The notes below the pieces were generated by a model. That model saw only the letters and a program-made list of their open reading frames with translations, was not told the origin of the DNA and did no database searches. The position numbers were made by a program, and so were the translations under genes. Positions 1 to 9,902 of a stretch of DNA of 64,000 nt are shown one piece after another. Position 1 is the stretch's first letter. Each line of letters opens with the position of its first letter. The stretch comes from Aquipseudomonas guryensis (GTDB lineage: Bacteria > Pseudomonadota > Gammaproteobacteria > Pseudomonadales > Pseudomonadaceae), in NCBI RefSeq assembly GCF_014164785.1, contig NZ_JACJFN010000002.1, positions 558,001 to 622,000 on the forward strand, given 5' to 3'.

Positions 1-139
1 TCTGCGCATCGAGAAGGTTCAGGCGCGTCTGGTTGCGCAGTACTCCGCGATGGACAGTCTGGTTGCGCGCTTGCAGAAGACCAGCGAGAGTCTGACCAGC
101 CAACTGGCGAGCCTGCCGGGCTTCGTGAAGAAGGATTGA
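1..139 (+). CDS. fliD: Flagellar filament cap protein FliD, C-terminal end (partial)
   Basis: Only the last 45 codons are in the window, read in frame from base 2 to the TGA at 137-139. The visible tail has an amphipathic helical pattern, with Gln, Ser and Leu spaced as in the C-terminal coiled segment of FliD (short motifs such as QYSAMDSLV and LQKTSESL). FliD forms the cap at the filament tip under which exported flagellin folds. The next gene, a fliS-type chaperone gene, begins 3 bases after the stop, and fliD-fliS is a conserved operon in Pseudomonas, which supports the call despite the short stretch. The upstream part and its promoter lie outside the window. Confidence 0.85.
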   Translation, partial: LRIEKVQARLVAQYSAMDSLVARLQKTSESLTSQLASLPGFVKKD

Positions 140-142
140 TAG

Positions 143-538
143 ATGAGCAAGAAACCCATCGATACCTACAAGCAGGTCAAGACCAGCCAGGACGTATCGC
201 CGTACCGTACCGTGCAGATGTTGCTGGACGGTGCCCTTGAGCGTGTTCGTCTGGCGCGCCATGCGCAGGCAGAAGGGGATACCGAGATTCGTGGCCTTGC
301 GGTAGGTAGCACCATCACCATCCTGGGTGTGCTGCAGGCCGGTCTGGACAAGGATCTGGGTGGCGAGATCGCGGAAAACCTCGATGCTCTCTACGACTAT
401 ATGACTCGCCAGCTGGCTGGCGTGGCGCTGGATAGCACCCTGAGCAGCCTCGATGAAGTGCATGCATTGCTGACCCAGATCAAGACCGCCTGGGATGCTA
501 TCGGTCCCGAGGTAGAGCCTGCGGCGACAGCCGGCTAA
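143..538 (+). CDS. fliS: Flagellar export chaperone FliS, first copy
   Basis: A 131-residue protein of the FliS family, the cytoplasmic chaperone that binds the C terminus of flagellin and prevents premature polymerisation. Seen: an N-terminal YKQV segment, the [16 protein letters not shown] helix typical of FliS, and a mostly helical remainder ending in a short acidic tail. It starts 3 bases after the fliD stop, so it is probably translated by coupling. A second FliS-like gene follows at 637. The two share the pattern Y-x(n)-P-x-R-x-(I/V)-Q-M-L-(L/M)-(D/E)-G but are clearly diverged. This copy is slightly longer than the 126-residue FliS known from P. aeruginosa, which looks closer to the second copy. 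Confidence 0.92.
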   Translation: MSKKPIDTYKQVKTSQDVSPYRTVQMLLDGALERVRLARHAQAEGDTEIRGLAVGSTITILGVLQAGLDKDLGGEIAENLDALYDYMTRQLAGVALDSTLSSLDEVHALLTQIKTAWDAIGPEVEPAATAG

Positions 539-636
539 TTTGCGTTTTTCGTCCTTTCCTGCGTCTTTCGCGTTAAAGCTGTCCACCGGATTGCCGATAC
601 ATAAGATGTATCCAGGCAATGTTCAGTGGAGTGATC

Positions 637-1017
637 ATGAACGCGATGGCGGCCCTCAAGCAGTATCAAACCGTCAATACCCAAGCGCAGGTTGGCGATG
701 CCAGCCCGCATCGACTGATCCAGATGTTGATGGAAGGTGGTATGTCACGTCTGGCGCAGGCGCGTGGTGCCATGCAGCATGGTCAGGTGGCAATCAAGGG
801 TGAGCTGATCAGCAAGGCTATTGGTATCATCGGTGGCCTGCGTGAAGGGCTGGATCTGCAGCAGGGCGGTGAAGTCGCTGCCAACCTCGATCGGCTTTAC
901 GAGTATATGGTTTCTCGCCTGATCGAGGCTAACCTGAACAATGATGTGGCTCTGGTCGATGAAGTGGCGGGGCTGCTGCGTAATGTGAAATCCGGTTGGG
1001 ATGCCATCAGCCACTAA
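637..1017 (+). CDS. fliS: Flagellar export chaperone FliS, second copy
   Basis: A 126-residue FliS-family protein. The start at 637 is chosen because GGAG at 628-631 lies 5 bases upstream. An in-frame start at 619 would have no ribosome binding site. The N terminus runs MNAMAALKQYQ, followed by the family motif SPHRLIQMLMEGG and the helical LxEGLD..GGEVAANLDRLYEYM core that is also found in the first copy. The 126-residue length matches the FliS annotated in P. aeruginosa. A 98-base gap separates it from the first copy and the FliT-like gene follows 27 bases on, so all are probably in the fliD operon. The two copies may serve different flagellin or export clients, but the sequence alone does not show which. 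Confidence 0.93.
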   Translation: MNAMAALKQYQTVNTQAQVGDASPHRLIQMLMEGGMSRLAQARGAMQHGQVAIKGELISKAIGIIGGLREGLDLQQGGEVAANLDRLYEYMVSRLIEANLNNDVALVDEVAGLLRNVKSGWDAISH

Positions 1018-1044
1018 GGCTTTCCGTAACCGAGGGGGAATGTC

Positions 1045-1341
1045 ATGAGTTCATCTGTGCAACGTCTCGAAGCGACCGGCAGTGCCTTGCGTGACGCCCT
1101 GGCTCGCCAGGACTGGATGGCTATCGGTGAGCTTGATGCCCAGTGCCGGCAAGCGGTTGACGAGGCCATGGTCGAGGCGGAGCACGATGAAGGTGTGCTG
1201 CGTGAGCGCATGCAGGAGTTGCTCGACCTCTATCGCGAACTGGTGACCATGTGCCAGAGCGAGCAACGGCGTCTGGCGGGCGAGTTGGTGCAGCTCAACC
1301 AGTCGCAGCAAGGTGCCAAGGTTTACCAGCTGTTCACCTGA
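1045..1341 (+). CDS. fliT: FliT/FleP-like flagellar protein
   Basis: A 98-residue, mostly helical, acidic protein in the position held by fleP (also annotated fliT) in P. aeruginosa, between fliS and fleQ. FliT-family proteins are small cytoplasmic chaperones for FliD and in enterics also modulate the flagellar master regulator. Seen: no membrane segment and repeated Glu/Gln/Leu helices consistent with a short helical bundle. Sequence similarity to enteric FliT is not obvious, so the name rests mainly on synteny. A strong purine-rich site (GAGGGGG, about 1032-1038) precedes the ATG. A hairpin terminator follows directly, ending the fliD operon. Confidence 0.75.
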   Translation: MSSSVQRLEATGSALRDALARQDWMAIGELDAQCRQAVDEAMVEAEHDEGVLRERMQELLDLYRELVTMCQSEQRRLAGELVQLNQSQQGAKVYQLFT

Positions 1342-1342
1342 T

Positions 1343-1370
1343 ACAGCCCTTCAATGGGCTGTTGTCCTTT
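1343..1370 (+). terminator. Rho-independent-like terminator after fliT
   Basis: ACAGCCC (1343-1349) pairs perfectly with GGGCTGT (1356-1362) across a 6-base loop. A T-rich but interrupted tract follows. It separates the fliD-fliS-fliS-fliT operon from the fleQ promoter region. Confidence 0.65.
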
Positions 1371-1429
1371 ACTATCCCTTCTTGCAGCAAATTTTTATCG
1401 CTTAAAAGCAGAAAATTCACGTCATAAAA

Positions 1430-1458
1430 TTGACTCACGCCTGATTTTTGACTTTACT
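1430..1458 (+). promoter_or_regulatory. Candidate sigma-70 promoter of fleQ
   Basis: TTGACT at 1430-1435 (5 of 6 to the -35 consensus), a 17-base spacer, and TTTACT at 1453-1458 (4 of 6 to the -10). It lies in the AT-rich 190-base gap upstream of fleQ. In P. aeruginosa fleQ is transcribed from a sigma-70 promoter repressed by Vfr; I did not identify a Vfr site here. The long 5' leader (about 70 bases) has only a weak ribosome binding site before the fleQ ATG. Confidence 0.5.
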
Positions 1459-1534
1459 AGTGGCCAATTGCCGGTGTTGCCCACGACCTTAGTGAGCAAC
1501 TTCATTTTCAGCTCGCGAGTCAGACCCTAATAAG

Positions 1535-3010
<1,476 letters not shown>

Positions 3011-3033
3011 GAAAGCCGCTTCACCCAGCCCCT

Positions 3034-3072
3034 AAAGCCGGAGCTTTGACGCAGCCTCCGGCTTTATTTTTT
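3034..3072 (+). terminator. Rho-independent terminator of fleQ
   Basis: AAAGCCGGAG (3034-3043) pairs with CTCCGGCTTT (3056-3065), a perfect 10-bp stem with a 12-base loop, followed by ATTTTTT. It sits 24 bases after the fleQ stop. Confidence 0.9.
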
Positions 3073-3100
3073 AAGTATCTGAAAATAAACAATATTTTTT

Positions 3101-3117
3101 TAGGCACGGCGATTGCT
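3101..3117 (+). promoter_or_regulatory. Sigma-54 promoter of fleSR
   Basis: TAGGCACGGCGATTGCT has GG (3103-3104), exactly 10 bases, then GC (3115-3116), and agrees closely with the sigma-54 consensus TGGCACG-N4-TTGCT. The fleS start is about 53 bases downstream. FleQ with sigma-54 driving fleSR is established in P. aeruginosa. Confidence 0.88.
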
Positions 3118-3169
3118 ATGACTCTTCTGACTGACCGTCTTCTGACGGTTTGCCAAGCGAGAGAAGAGC

Positions 3170-4384
3170 ATGAGCCAAGCTGCCCAACCATCCCCGAGTC
3201 CTCAAGCCGCCGTTGCCGCGCCGGTTGAACAGGCCAGTCGTGCCAGCCTGGAGCAGGCGTTCGAGCTGTTCAACCAGATGTCGACGCAGCTCACGGCCTC
3301 CTACAGCATGCTTGAGGCTCGGGTTACCGAGCTCAAGGGGCAGCTGGCTCTGGTCAGCGCCCAGCGCATGCAGGAGCTGGCGGAGAAGGAGCGCTTGGCC
3401 CATCGCCTCCAAAGCCTGCTCGATCTGCTCCCCGGTGGGGTGATCGTGATCGACGGCCAGGGCGTGGTCCGCGAGGCCAATCCGGTGGCGCGTACTCTGC
3501 TGGTGAAGCCGCTGGTTGGCATGCTCTGGCGTGAAGTCATCAGCCGCAGTTTTGCCCCACGCGAAGATGATGGTCATGAAATTTCCCTCAAGGATGGCCG
3601 CCGGCTATCCATTGCCACCCGTTCGTTGCATGGCGAGCCGGGGCAGCTTGTGCTTTTGACTGACCTGACGGAAACCCGTCGCCTGCAGGATCAACTCTCC
3701 CGTCATGAGCGCCTCTCGGCCCTCGGCCGCATGGTCGCCTCGTTGGCCCACCAGATTCGTACGCCGCTGTCCGCGGCACTGCTGTATGCCAGCCATCTGA
3801 CCGAGCAGGCCTTGCCTCTGGAGCAGCAGCAGCGCTTCGCCGGGCGCCTCAAGGAGCGCCTGCATGAGCTGGAGCACCAAGTGCGTGACATGCTGGTGTT
3901 TGCCCGCGGCGAGTTGCCTTTGCCCAACCGTATCGCGCCGTCGGTATTTTTCGATGCCCTGCGCGCCGCCGCCGAGGTGCATGTGCAGGACATGAGCGTG
4001 CGCTGGCAATGCGATGCCCGCGCCGGCGAGTTGCTGTGCAACCGCGACACCCTGGTCGGCACCGTACTCAATCTGATCCAGAACTCGATTCAGGCGGCCG
4101 GCCGCGAGGCGCGTCTGAAGATTCATCTGTACGCCCGTGGCAACACCTTGCGCCTGTGCGTCAGCGATAACGGCGACGGTATCGATCCGGCGACCCTGGC
4201 GCGCCTCGGCGAGCCGTTCTTTACCACCAAGACCACCGGCACCGGCCTCGGCCTGGCTGTGGTCCAGGCCGTGGCACGTGCCCACCAAGGCGAGCTGCAA
4301 CTGCGCTCGCGGGTGGGCCGCGGCACCTGTGCCACCCTCGTTCTGCCGCTGCTGCCCGCAGCGCATCCGGTTTCTCAGGAGTAA
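3170..4384 (+). CDS. fleS: Two-component sensor kinase FleS
   Basis: A 404-residue cytosolic histidine kinase, the partner of FleR in the class III step of the flagellar cascade. Order of parts: a Gln/Ala-rich coiled-coil start (about 15-85), a PAS-like domain (about 85-165, beginning at the GGVIVIDGQG segment), the HisKA dimerisation domain with phospho-acceptor His194 (SLAHQIRTPL), and a C-terminal HATPase domain (about 285-395) with the N box NLIQNS, the G1 box DNGDGID and the G2 box GTGLGLAVV. No membrane segment is visible, so the sensed signal is internal. GAGAGAAGAG precedes the ATG. The stop is 4 bases before the fleR start. The operon is under the sigma-54 promoter at 3101-3117. Confidence 0.96.
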   Translation: MSQAAQPSPSPQAAVAAPVEQASRASLEQAFELFNQMSTQLTASYSMLEARVTELKGQLALVSAQRMQELAEKERLAHRLQSLLDLLPGGVIVIDGQGVVREANPVARTLLVKPLVGMLWREVISRSFAPREDDGHEISLKDGRRLSIATRSLHGEPGQLVLLTDLTETRRLQDQLSRHERLSALGRMVASLAHQIRTPLSAALLYASHLTEQALPLEQQQRFAGRLKERLHELEHQVRDMLVFARGELPLPNRIAPSVFFDALRAAAEVHVQDMSVRWQCDARAGELLCNRDTLVGTVLNLIQNSIQAAGREARLKIHLYARGNTLRLCVSDNGDGIDPATLARLGEPFFTTKTTGTGLGLAVVQAVARAHQGELQLRSRVGRGTCATLVLPLLPAAHPVSQE

Positions 4385-4388
4385 TGCC

Positions 4389-5798
4389 ATGACTGCCAAA
4401 ATTCTGCTGGTCGAAGATGACCGCGCGTTGCGCGAGGCACTGGCCGACACCCTGCTGCTCGGCGGCCATGACCTGCGTGCCGTGGCGTGCGCCGAAGAGG
4501 CATTAGTCGCGCTGACCGAGGAGGCCTTCAGCCTGGTGGTCAGCGACGTCAACATGCCGGGCATGGACGGCCATCAACTGCTGGCCTTGATCCGCAGCCG
4601 TTACCCGCAACTGCCGGTGCTGCTGATGACCGCTTATGGCGCCGTGGAGCGCGCGGTGGATGCGATCCGTCAGGGCGCTGCGGATTACCTGGTCAAACCC
4701 TTCGAGCCCAAGGCCCTGCTGGATCTGGTCGCTCGTCACGCACTTGGCCGCCTCAGTGCCAGCGATTGCGATGGTCCGATTGCCTGCGAGCCGGCCAGCC
4801 TGCAATTGCTGGAGCTGGCCGCGCGGGTGGCACGCAGCGATTCGACCGTGCTGATCTCCGGCGAGTCCGGTACCGGCAAGGAGGTGCTGGCGCGCTACAT
4901 CCACCAGCAATCGCCGCGGGCCGGCAAGCCGTTCATTGCGATCAACTGCGCGGCGATTCCGGACAACATGCTCGAAGCCACCCTGTTTGGTCACGAGAAG
5001 GGCGCGTTCACTGGCGCCATCGCCGCTCAGCCAGGCAAGTTCGAGCTGGCCGAAGGTGGCACCATCCTGCTCGATGAAATTTCCGAGATGCCCATGGCGC
5101 TGCAGGCCAAGCTGCTGCGGGTGTTGCAGGAGCGCGAAGTGGAGCGGGTTGGCGCGCGCAAGCCGATCACCCTGGATATCCGCGTACTGGCCACCACCAA
5201 CCGCGATCTGGCCGGCGAAGTCGCTGCTGGGCGTTTCCGTGAAGACCTCTACTATCGCCTGTCGGTCTTCCCGCTGGCGTGGCGTGCCCTGCGCGAGCGT
5301 ACTGCCGATATTCTGCCGCTGGCCGAGCGCCTGCTGGCCAAGCACGTCAAAAAAATGAATCACGGCGCCGTGCAGCTTTCTCCGCAGGCGCGTGCCTGCC
5401 TGATTGCCCATCCCTGGCCGGGTAATGTGCGCGAACTGGATAACGCCATTCAGCGTGCGCTGATCCTGCAGCAAGGTGGGCTGATCCAGCCCCATGACTT
5501 GTGTCTGACCGCGCCTATCGGCATGGCGCCGCTGCCGATGACTGCGCCACCGCTCAGTCTGGTGATCAACAGCCCGGCTCCGCTGGAGCAGGAGTCGCCG
5601 GCGGAGGCATCCGGTGCCCTGGGGGACGACCTGCGGCGCCGTGAGTTCCAGATGATCATCGATACCCTGCGCTCCGAGCGTGGTCGTCGCAAGGAGGCCG
5701 CCGAGCGCCTGGGCATCAGCCCGCGCACCCTGCGTTACAAGCTGGCGCAGATGCGGGATGCCGGTATGGATGTCGAGGCTTACCTGTTCGCCAGCTAG
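4389..5798 (+). CDS. fleR: Sigma-54-dependent response regulator FleR
   Basis: A 469-residue NtrC-type response regulator that activates class III flagellar genes after phosphorylation by FleS. The start at 4389 is chosen because CAGGAG at 4377-4382 precedes it and it gives a complete receiver domain; the frame stays open further upstream inside fleS. Receiver: acidic pair D10-D11, phospho-acceptor D53 (VVSDVNMPGMDG), conserved K in LVKPF. AAA+ domain: GESGTGKE at 158-165, GAFTGA, and the [10 protein letters not shown] motif. C-terminal Fis-type helix-turn-helix: AAERLGISPRTLRYKL. It is translationally close-coupled to fleS and followed by three hairpins, the last a strong terminator. Confidence 0.96.
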   Translation: MTAKILLVEDDRALREALADTLLLGGHDLRAVACAEEALVALTEEAFSLVVSDVNMPGMDGHQLLALIRSRYPQLPVLLMTAYGAVERAVDAIRQGAADYLVKPFEPKALLDLVARHALGRLSASDCDGPIACEPASLQLLELAARVARSDSTVLISGESGTGKEVLARYIHQQSPRAGKPFIAINCAAIPDNMLEATLFGHEKGAFTGAIAAQPGKFELAEGGTILLDEISEMPMALQAKLLRVLQEREVERVGARKPITLDIRVLATTNRDLAGEVAAGRFREDLYYRLSVFPLAWRALRERTADILPLAERLLAKHVKKMNHGAVQLSPQARACLIAHPWPGNVRELDNAIQRALILQQGGLIQPHDLCLTAPIGMAPLPMTAPPLSLVINSPAPLEQESPAEASGALGDDLRRREFQMIIDTLRSERGRRKEAAERLGISPRTLRYKLAQMRDAGMDVEAYLFAS

Positions 5799-5820
5799 GA
5801 GCCTATAGCTCCTTGAGTAG

Positions 5821-5840
5821 TCAGCCAGTCCTCTGGCTGA
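5821..5840 (+). other. Hairpin in fleR 3' untranslated region
   Basis: TCAGCCAG (5821-5828) and CTGGCTGA (5833-5840) form a perfect 8-bp stem with a 4-base loop. A smaller stem, GGAGC/GCTCC (5798-5802 and 5808-5812), starts at the fleR stop itself. Neither has a T tract, so they more likely protect the mRNA 3' end than terminate transcription. Confidence 0.45.
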
Positions 5841-5864
5841 ACGCTTCACGCTAGACCCCTCTTT

Positions 5865-5891
5865 GGCCCGCCCGTGCGGGCCTTTCTTTTT
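5865..5891 (+). terminator. Rho-independent terminator of fleSR
   Basis: GGCCCGC (5865-5871) pairs with GCGGGCC (5876-5882) across a 4-base loop and is followed by TTTCTTTTT. The T tract runs directly into the -24 element of the fliE promoter. Confidence 0.88.
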
Positions 5892-5906
5892 GGCACCCTT
5901 GTTGCA
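5891..5906 (+). promoter_or_regulatory. Sigma-54 promoter of fliEFGHIJ
   Basis: TGGCACCCTTGTTGCA has GG (5892-5893), 10 bases, GC (5904-5905), a near-perfect match to the sigma-54 consensus. It abuts the fleSR terminator and lies 58 bases before the fliE ATG. Confidence 0.92.
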
Positions 5907-5963
5907 GATACCTCTTTACAGAGCCGCGTAGCGTCAAAAAACCGCGGCCGCCGGAGAACGATC

Positions 5964-6296
5964 ATGAGTCAAGGTGTCGAGTTCAATCGCCTGATGTTGG
6001 AAATGCGCTCCATGCAGATGGAGGCCATGGCCAAGCAGAAGCCGCCTGCCATTAGCGCGCCGGAGCCGGGTGCGCCGAGCTTCTCCGAGATGCTCGGCCA
6101 GGCGGTGGGCAAGGTGAACGAGACCCAGCAGGCCTCGACGCAACTGGCCAACGCCTTCGAGATGGGCCAGGGCGGCGTCGACATCACCGACGTGATGATC
6201 GCCTCGCAGAAAGCCAGTGTTTCCTTCCAGGCCATGACCCAGGTGCGCAACAAGCTGGTCCAGGCCTACCAAGACATCATGCAGATGCCGGTTTAA
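5964..6296 (+). CDS. fliE: Flagellar MS ring-rod junction protein FliE
   Basis: A 110-residue protein (P. aeruginosa FliE is 109). FliE joins the MS ring to the proximal rod and is among the first substrates of the flagellar export apparatus. The start at 5964 follows GGAG at 5953-5956 and gives the [11 protein letters not shown] start expected for the family; an upstream in-frame start at 5874 would begin inside the terminator. The C-terminal half carries the FliE signature ([20 protein letters not shown]). It is the first gene of the operon under the sigma-54 promoter at 5891-5906, with fliF 17 bases downstream. Confidence 0.97.
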   Translation: MSQGVEFNRLMLEMRSMQMEAMAKQKPPAISAPEPGAPSFSEMLGQAVGKVNETQQASTQLANAFEMGQGGVDITDVMIASQKASVSFQAMTQVRNKLVQAYQDIMQMPV

Positions 6297-6313
6297 CAGA
6301 GCGGAATTGAGTC

Positions 6314-8098
6314 ATGGCTGAAGCAGTCGCTGCAAATATGCCCGCCACCACGGCGGCGGAACCGAAGAAACCCTTGCTCGGTTTGTCGTTCCTGGAAAAC
6401 CTCTCCGACATGTCGATGCTGCGGCAGATCGGCCTGCTGGTCGGCCTGGCCGCCAGCGTGGCGATTGGTTTCGCTGTGGTGCTCTGGTCGCAACAGCCGG
6501 ATTATCGTCCGCTGTACAGCAACCTGGCGGGGATGGACACCAACCAGGTTATCGAGACCCTGGCCGCTGCCGATATCGCCTACACCATCGAGCCGAACTC
6601 CGGCGCGCTGCTGGTCAAGTCCGAAGACTATGGCCGTGCGCAGCTGAAACTGGCCGGCGCCGGCGTGGCACCGAGCGACGGCAACATCGGCTTCGAGATC
6701 CTCGATCAGGAGCAAGGCCTGGGTACCAGCCAGTTCATGGAGGCCACGCGTTACCGTCGCGGCCTGGAAGGCGAACTGGCGCGCACCGTCTCCAGCTTGA
6801 ACAATGTCAAAGGTGCTCGCGTGCACCTGGCCATTCCGAAAAGTTCGGTGTTCGTGCGCGATGAGCGCAAGCCGAGCGCCTCGGTGCTGGTCGAGCTGTA
6901 CCCGGGCCGTACCCTGGAGCCGAGTCAGGTTATGGCCATCGTCAACCTGGTCGCCACCAGCGTGCCGGAGTTGAGCAAATCGCAGATCACCGTGGTCGAC
7001 CAGAAAGGCAACCTGCTCTCCGATCAGCAGGAAATGTCCGAGCTGACCATGGCCGGCAAGCAGTTCGACTACAGCCGGCGCATGGAAAGCCTGTTCACCC
7101 AGCGCGTGCACAACATCCTGCAGCCGGTGCTGGGCACCGGTCGCTACAAGGCGGAAGTGTCGGCGGATGTCGACTTCAGCGCAGTCGAATCAACTTCGGA
7201 AATGTTCAACCCAGACCAACCGGCCCTGCGCAGCGAGCAGCAGGTCAACGAACAGCGCTCCAGCAGCCTGCCGCCGCAAGGCGTGCCGGGTGCCCTGAGC
7301 AACCAGCCGCCAGGTGCCGCCTCCGCGCCGGAGCAGGCTGCAGCGGCACCGGCGCCGCCTGGGCCGGTGGCCTCTGGGCAGCCGCTGCTGGATGCCAATG
7401 GTCAACAGGTCATCGATCCGGCGACCGGTCTGCCGATGCTGGCACCTTATCCGGCGGACAAGCGCGAGCAGTCCACCCGCAACTTCGAGCTGGACCGTTC
7501 GATCAGCTACACCAAGCAGCAGCAGGGCCGCCTCAAGCGCCTGTCGGTAGCAGTGGTGCTCGACGATCAGGTCAAGATCAACGCAGAAACCGGCGAAGCC
7601 AGCCGTGCGCCCTGGAGTGCCGAGGAACTGGCGCGCTTCACTCGCCTGGTGCAGGACGCCGTGGGTTTCGATGCCAGCCGCGGTGACAGTGTCAGCGTGA
7701 TCAACACCTCGTTCACCACCGACCTGGCCGATGTCGTCGAACTGCCCTGGTACCAGAACGAACTGTTCCTGATGGCCATGGGCGGGCTGAGACAACTGGT
7801 GCCGGCACTGCTGATCTTCATCCTGGTCTGGTTCGTCCTGCGTCCGGTGATGAAGAACATCGCCAACCCGAACAAAGGCGGGGTGGGCGCCGATGGCAAT
7901 GTCGAGCTGGGTGACATGGGCGGCCTGGACGGCGAGCTGTCGGCCGATCGCGTCAGCCTCGGTGGCCCGCAGAGCATTCTGCTGCCGAGCCCCTCCGAGG
8001 GGTATGATGCACAATTGAACGCCATCAAGAGTTTGGTGGCAGAAGATCCGGGCCGCGTTGCCCAGGTTGTGAAAGAGTGGATCAACGCCGATGAGTAA
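6314..8098 (+). CDS. fliF: Flagellar MS-ring protein FliF
   Basis: A 594-residue inner-membrane protein that forms the MS ring on which the C ring and export gate assemble. Two membrane segments are visible, near residues 37-60 and about 485-510 (LVPALLIFILVWFVL). Between them are the YscJ/FliF ring-building domain (TNQVIETLAAADIAY, then KGARVHLAIPK) and a Pro/Ala/Gln-rich linker near residues 315-360. The C-terminal tail binds FliG. The stop overlaps the fliG start by 8 bases, which suggests translational coupling in line with fixed FliF:FliG stoichiometry. Confidence 0.97.
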   Translation: MAEAVAANMPATTAAEPKKPLLGLSFLENLSDMSMLRQIGLLVGLAASVAIGFAVVLWSQQPDYRPLYSNLAGMDTNQVIETLAAADIAYTIEPNSGALLVKSEDYGRAQLKLAGAGVAPSDGNIGFEILDQEQGLGTSQFMEATRYRRGLEGELARTVSSLNNVKGARVHLAIPKSSVFVRDERKPSASVLVELYPGRTLEPSQVMAIVNLVATSVPELSKSQITVVDQKGNLLSDQQEMSELTMAGKQFDYSRRMESLFTQRVHNILQPVLGTGRYKAEVSADVDFSAVESTSEMFNPDQPALRSEQQVNEQRSSSLPPQGVPGALSNQPPGAASAPEQAAAAPAPPGPVASGQPLLDANGQQVIDPATGLPMLAPYPADKREQSTRNFELDRSISYTKQQQGRLKRLSVAVVLDDQVKINAETGEASRAPWSAEELARFTRLVQDAVGFDASRGDSVSVINTSFTTDLADVVELPWYQNELFLMAMGGLRQLVPALLIFILVWFVLRPVMKNIANPNKGGVGADGNVELGDMGGLDGELSADRVSLGGPQSILLPSPSEGYDAQLNAIKSLVAEDPGRVAQVVKEWINADE

Positions 8099-9110
8099 CG
8101 AAAACGTCCGCCTCACCAAACTGAGCAAGGTCGACAAGGCCGCCATTCTCTTGCTGTCCCTCGGCGAAACCGATGCCGCGCAGGTGCTGCGCCACCTCGG
8201 GCCGAAGGAAGTACAGCGGGTCGGCGTGGCCATGGCCGGCATGCGCAATGTGCAGCGTGAGCAGGTCGAGCAGGTGATGGGCGAGTTCGTCGATATTGTC
8301 GGCGATCAGACCAGCCTGGGGGTGGGCTCCGATGCCTATATCCGCAAGATGCTCACCGCCGCCCTGGGCGAGGACAAGGCCGGCAACCTGATCGACCGTA
8401 TCCTCCTGGGCGGCAGCACCAGCGGTCTGGACAGCCTGAAATGGATGGAACCGCGCGCCGTGGCCGACGTGATCCGCTACGAACACCCGCAGATCCAGGC
8501 CATCGTGGTCGCGTACCTCGACCCGGATCAGGCCGGTGAGGTGCTTGGCCACTTCGACCACAAGGTGCGCCTGGACATCGTCCTGCGCGTGTCTTCGCTG
8601 AACACCGTGCAGCCGGCGGCGCTCAAGGAACTCAACCTGATCCTCGAGAAGCAGTTTTCCGGCAGCTCCAATACCACCCGCGCCAACCTCGGCGGGGTCA
8701 AGCGCGCCGCGGACATCATGAACTTCCTCGACAGTTCGATCGAAGGCCAACTGATGGACTCGATCCGCGAAGTCGACGAAGACCTGTCGACCCAGATCGA
8801 AGATCTGATGTTCGTCTTCGACAACCTCGCCGATGTCGACGACAAGGGCATCCAGGCGCTGCTGCGCGAGGTGTCGTCCGATGTGCTGGTGCTGGCGCTC
8901 AAGGGCGCCGACGAAGCAATCAAGGAAAAAGTCTTCAAGAACATGTCCAAGCGCGCCGCCGAGTTGCTGCGCGACGACCTGGACGCCAAGGGGCCGGTTC
9001 GCGTCAGCGACGTCGAGACCGCGCAGAAGGAAATCCTCACCATTGCCCGTCGCATGGCCGAGTCTGGCGAGATCGTTCTCGGCGGCGCGGGCGGCGAAGC
9101 GATGATCTAA
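8091..9110 (+). CDS. fliG: Flagellar motor switch protein FliG
   Basis: A 339-residue C-ring protein that binds FliF through its N-terminal domain, FliM through its middle domain and the stators through its C-terminal domain. Seen: the N-terminal KAAILLLSLGE segment, the middle-domain EHPQ motif (YEHPQIQA, about residues 125-132), and the C-terminal torque helix with charged residues (about 270-310, including KRAAELLRDDL). Its ATG lies within the end of fliF, and fliH follows 15 bases after the stop. Confidence 0.97.
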   Translation: MSNENVRLTKLSKVDKAAILLLSLGETDAAQVLRHLGPKEVQRVGVAMAGMRNVQREQVEQVMGEFVDIVGDQTSLGVGSDAYIRKMLTAALGEDKAGNLIDRILLGGSTSGLDSLKWMEPRAVADVIRYEHPQIQAIVVAYLDPDQAGEVLGHFDHKVRLDIVLRVSSLNTVQPAALKELNLILEKQFSGSSNTTRANLGGVKRAADIMNFLDSSIEGQLMDSIREVDEDLSTQIEDLMFVFDNLADVDDKGIQALLREVSSDVLVLALKGADEAIKEKVFKNMSKRAAELLRDDLDAKGPVRVSDVETAQKEILTIARRMAESGEIVLGGAGGEAMI

Positions 9111-9125
9111 GCGGCGGACACCGGC

Positions 9126-9902
9126 ATGGCCCCCAAGGAAGCCCCCAGCGAGCTGATTCGCGCCAAGGATGTCGGCGGTTTCGATCGCTGGGCCTTGCCC
9201 AGCTTCGATCCTGCCGTGGAAGTGCCGGCCGAGCCGGAGCCCGAACCGGTTGCCGAACCCGAGCTGCAGCCGCAGATGGAAGAGGTTGCCATCGAGGAAG
9301 TCAAACCGCTGACGCTCGATGAAGTCGAGGCGATCCGTCAGGATGCCTACAACGAAGGCTTTGCCATCGGCGAGAAGGATGGCTTCCACGCCGGCCAGCT
9401 CAAGGCCAAGCAGGAAGGCGAGGCGGCCCTGGCCCTCAAGGTCAAGAGTCTGGAACAGCTGATGAGCCAGCTGCTGGAACCCATCGCCAACCAGGATCAG
9501 GAGCTGGAACAGGCCCTGGTCAACCTGGTCAGCCAGATGACCCGCCAGGTGATCCAGCGCGAGCTGACCACCGACTCCAGTCAGATCCGCAGCGTCCTGC
9601 GCGAGGCGCTGGTCCTTCTGCCGATGGGTGCCAGCAATATCCGCATTCACATTCATCCGCAGGATTTCGAACTGGTCAAAGCCCTGCGCGAGCGCCATGA
9701 AGAAAACTGGCGGATTGTCGAGGACGAATCCCTGCTGCCTGGCGGTTGCCGGGTGGAGAGCGAGCACAGCCGCATCGATGCGAGCATAGAAACGCGTATG
9801 GCGCTGGCGCTCAAGCAGCTGTTCGAGCAGCAGCGCACGCAAGTGACCAATCCGCCTGAGGCGGATATCCGCGTGGACCTGGATATGCCCGATGCGCCTT
9901 GA
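9126..9902 (+). CDS. fliH: Flagellar export ATPase regulator FliH
   Basis: A 258-residue cytoplasmic protein of the FliH family, which binds the ATPase FliI and links it to the C ring. The N-terminal region holds a conserved IRAKD...WALPSF segment and then an acidic, Pro/Glu-rich stretch (about 30-60). A helical G-rich segment follows ([17 protein letters not shown], a GxxxG-like pattern typical of FliH). The C-terminal V-ATPase E-like domain runs from about 110 to 250. The 3' end overlaps the fliI start by 11 bases. Confidence 0.95.
   Translation: MAPKEAPSELIRAKDVGGFDRWALPSFDPAVEVPAEPEPEPVAEPELQPQMEEVAIEEVKPLTLDEVEAIRQDAYNEGFAIGEKDGFHAGQLKAKQEGEAALALKVKSLEQLMSQLLEPIANQDQELEQALVNLVSQMTRQVIQRELTTDSSQIRSVLREALVLLPMGASNIRIHIHPQDFELVKALRERHEENWRIVEDESLLPGGCRVESEHSRIDASIETRMALALKQLFEQQRTQVTNPPEADIRVDLDMPDAP

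Noticed and set aside
540..636. Separate promoter or small gene between the two fliS copies
   Set aside because: A short frame overlaps the second fliS in another frame but has no motif or binding site, and no promoter boxes are convincing.
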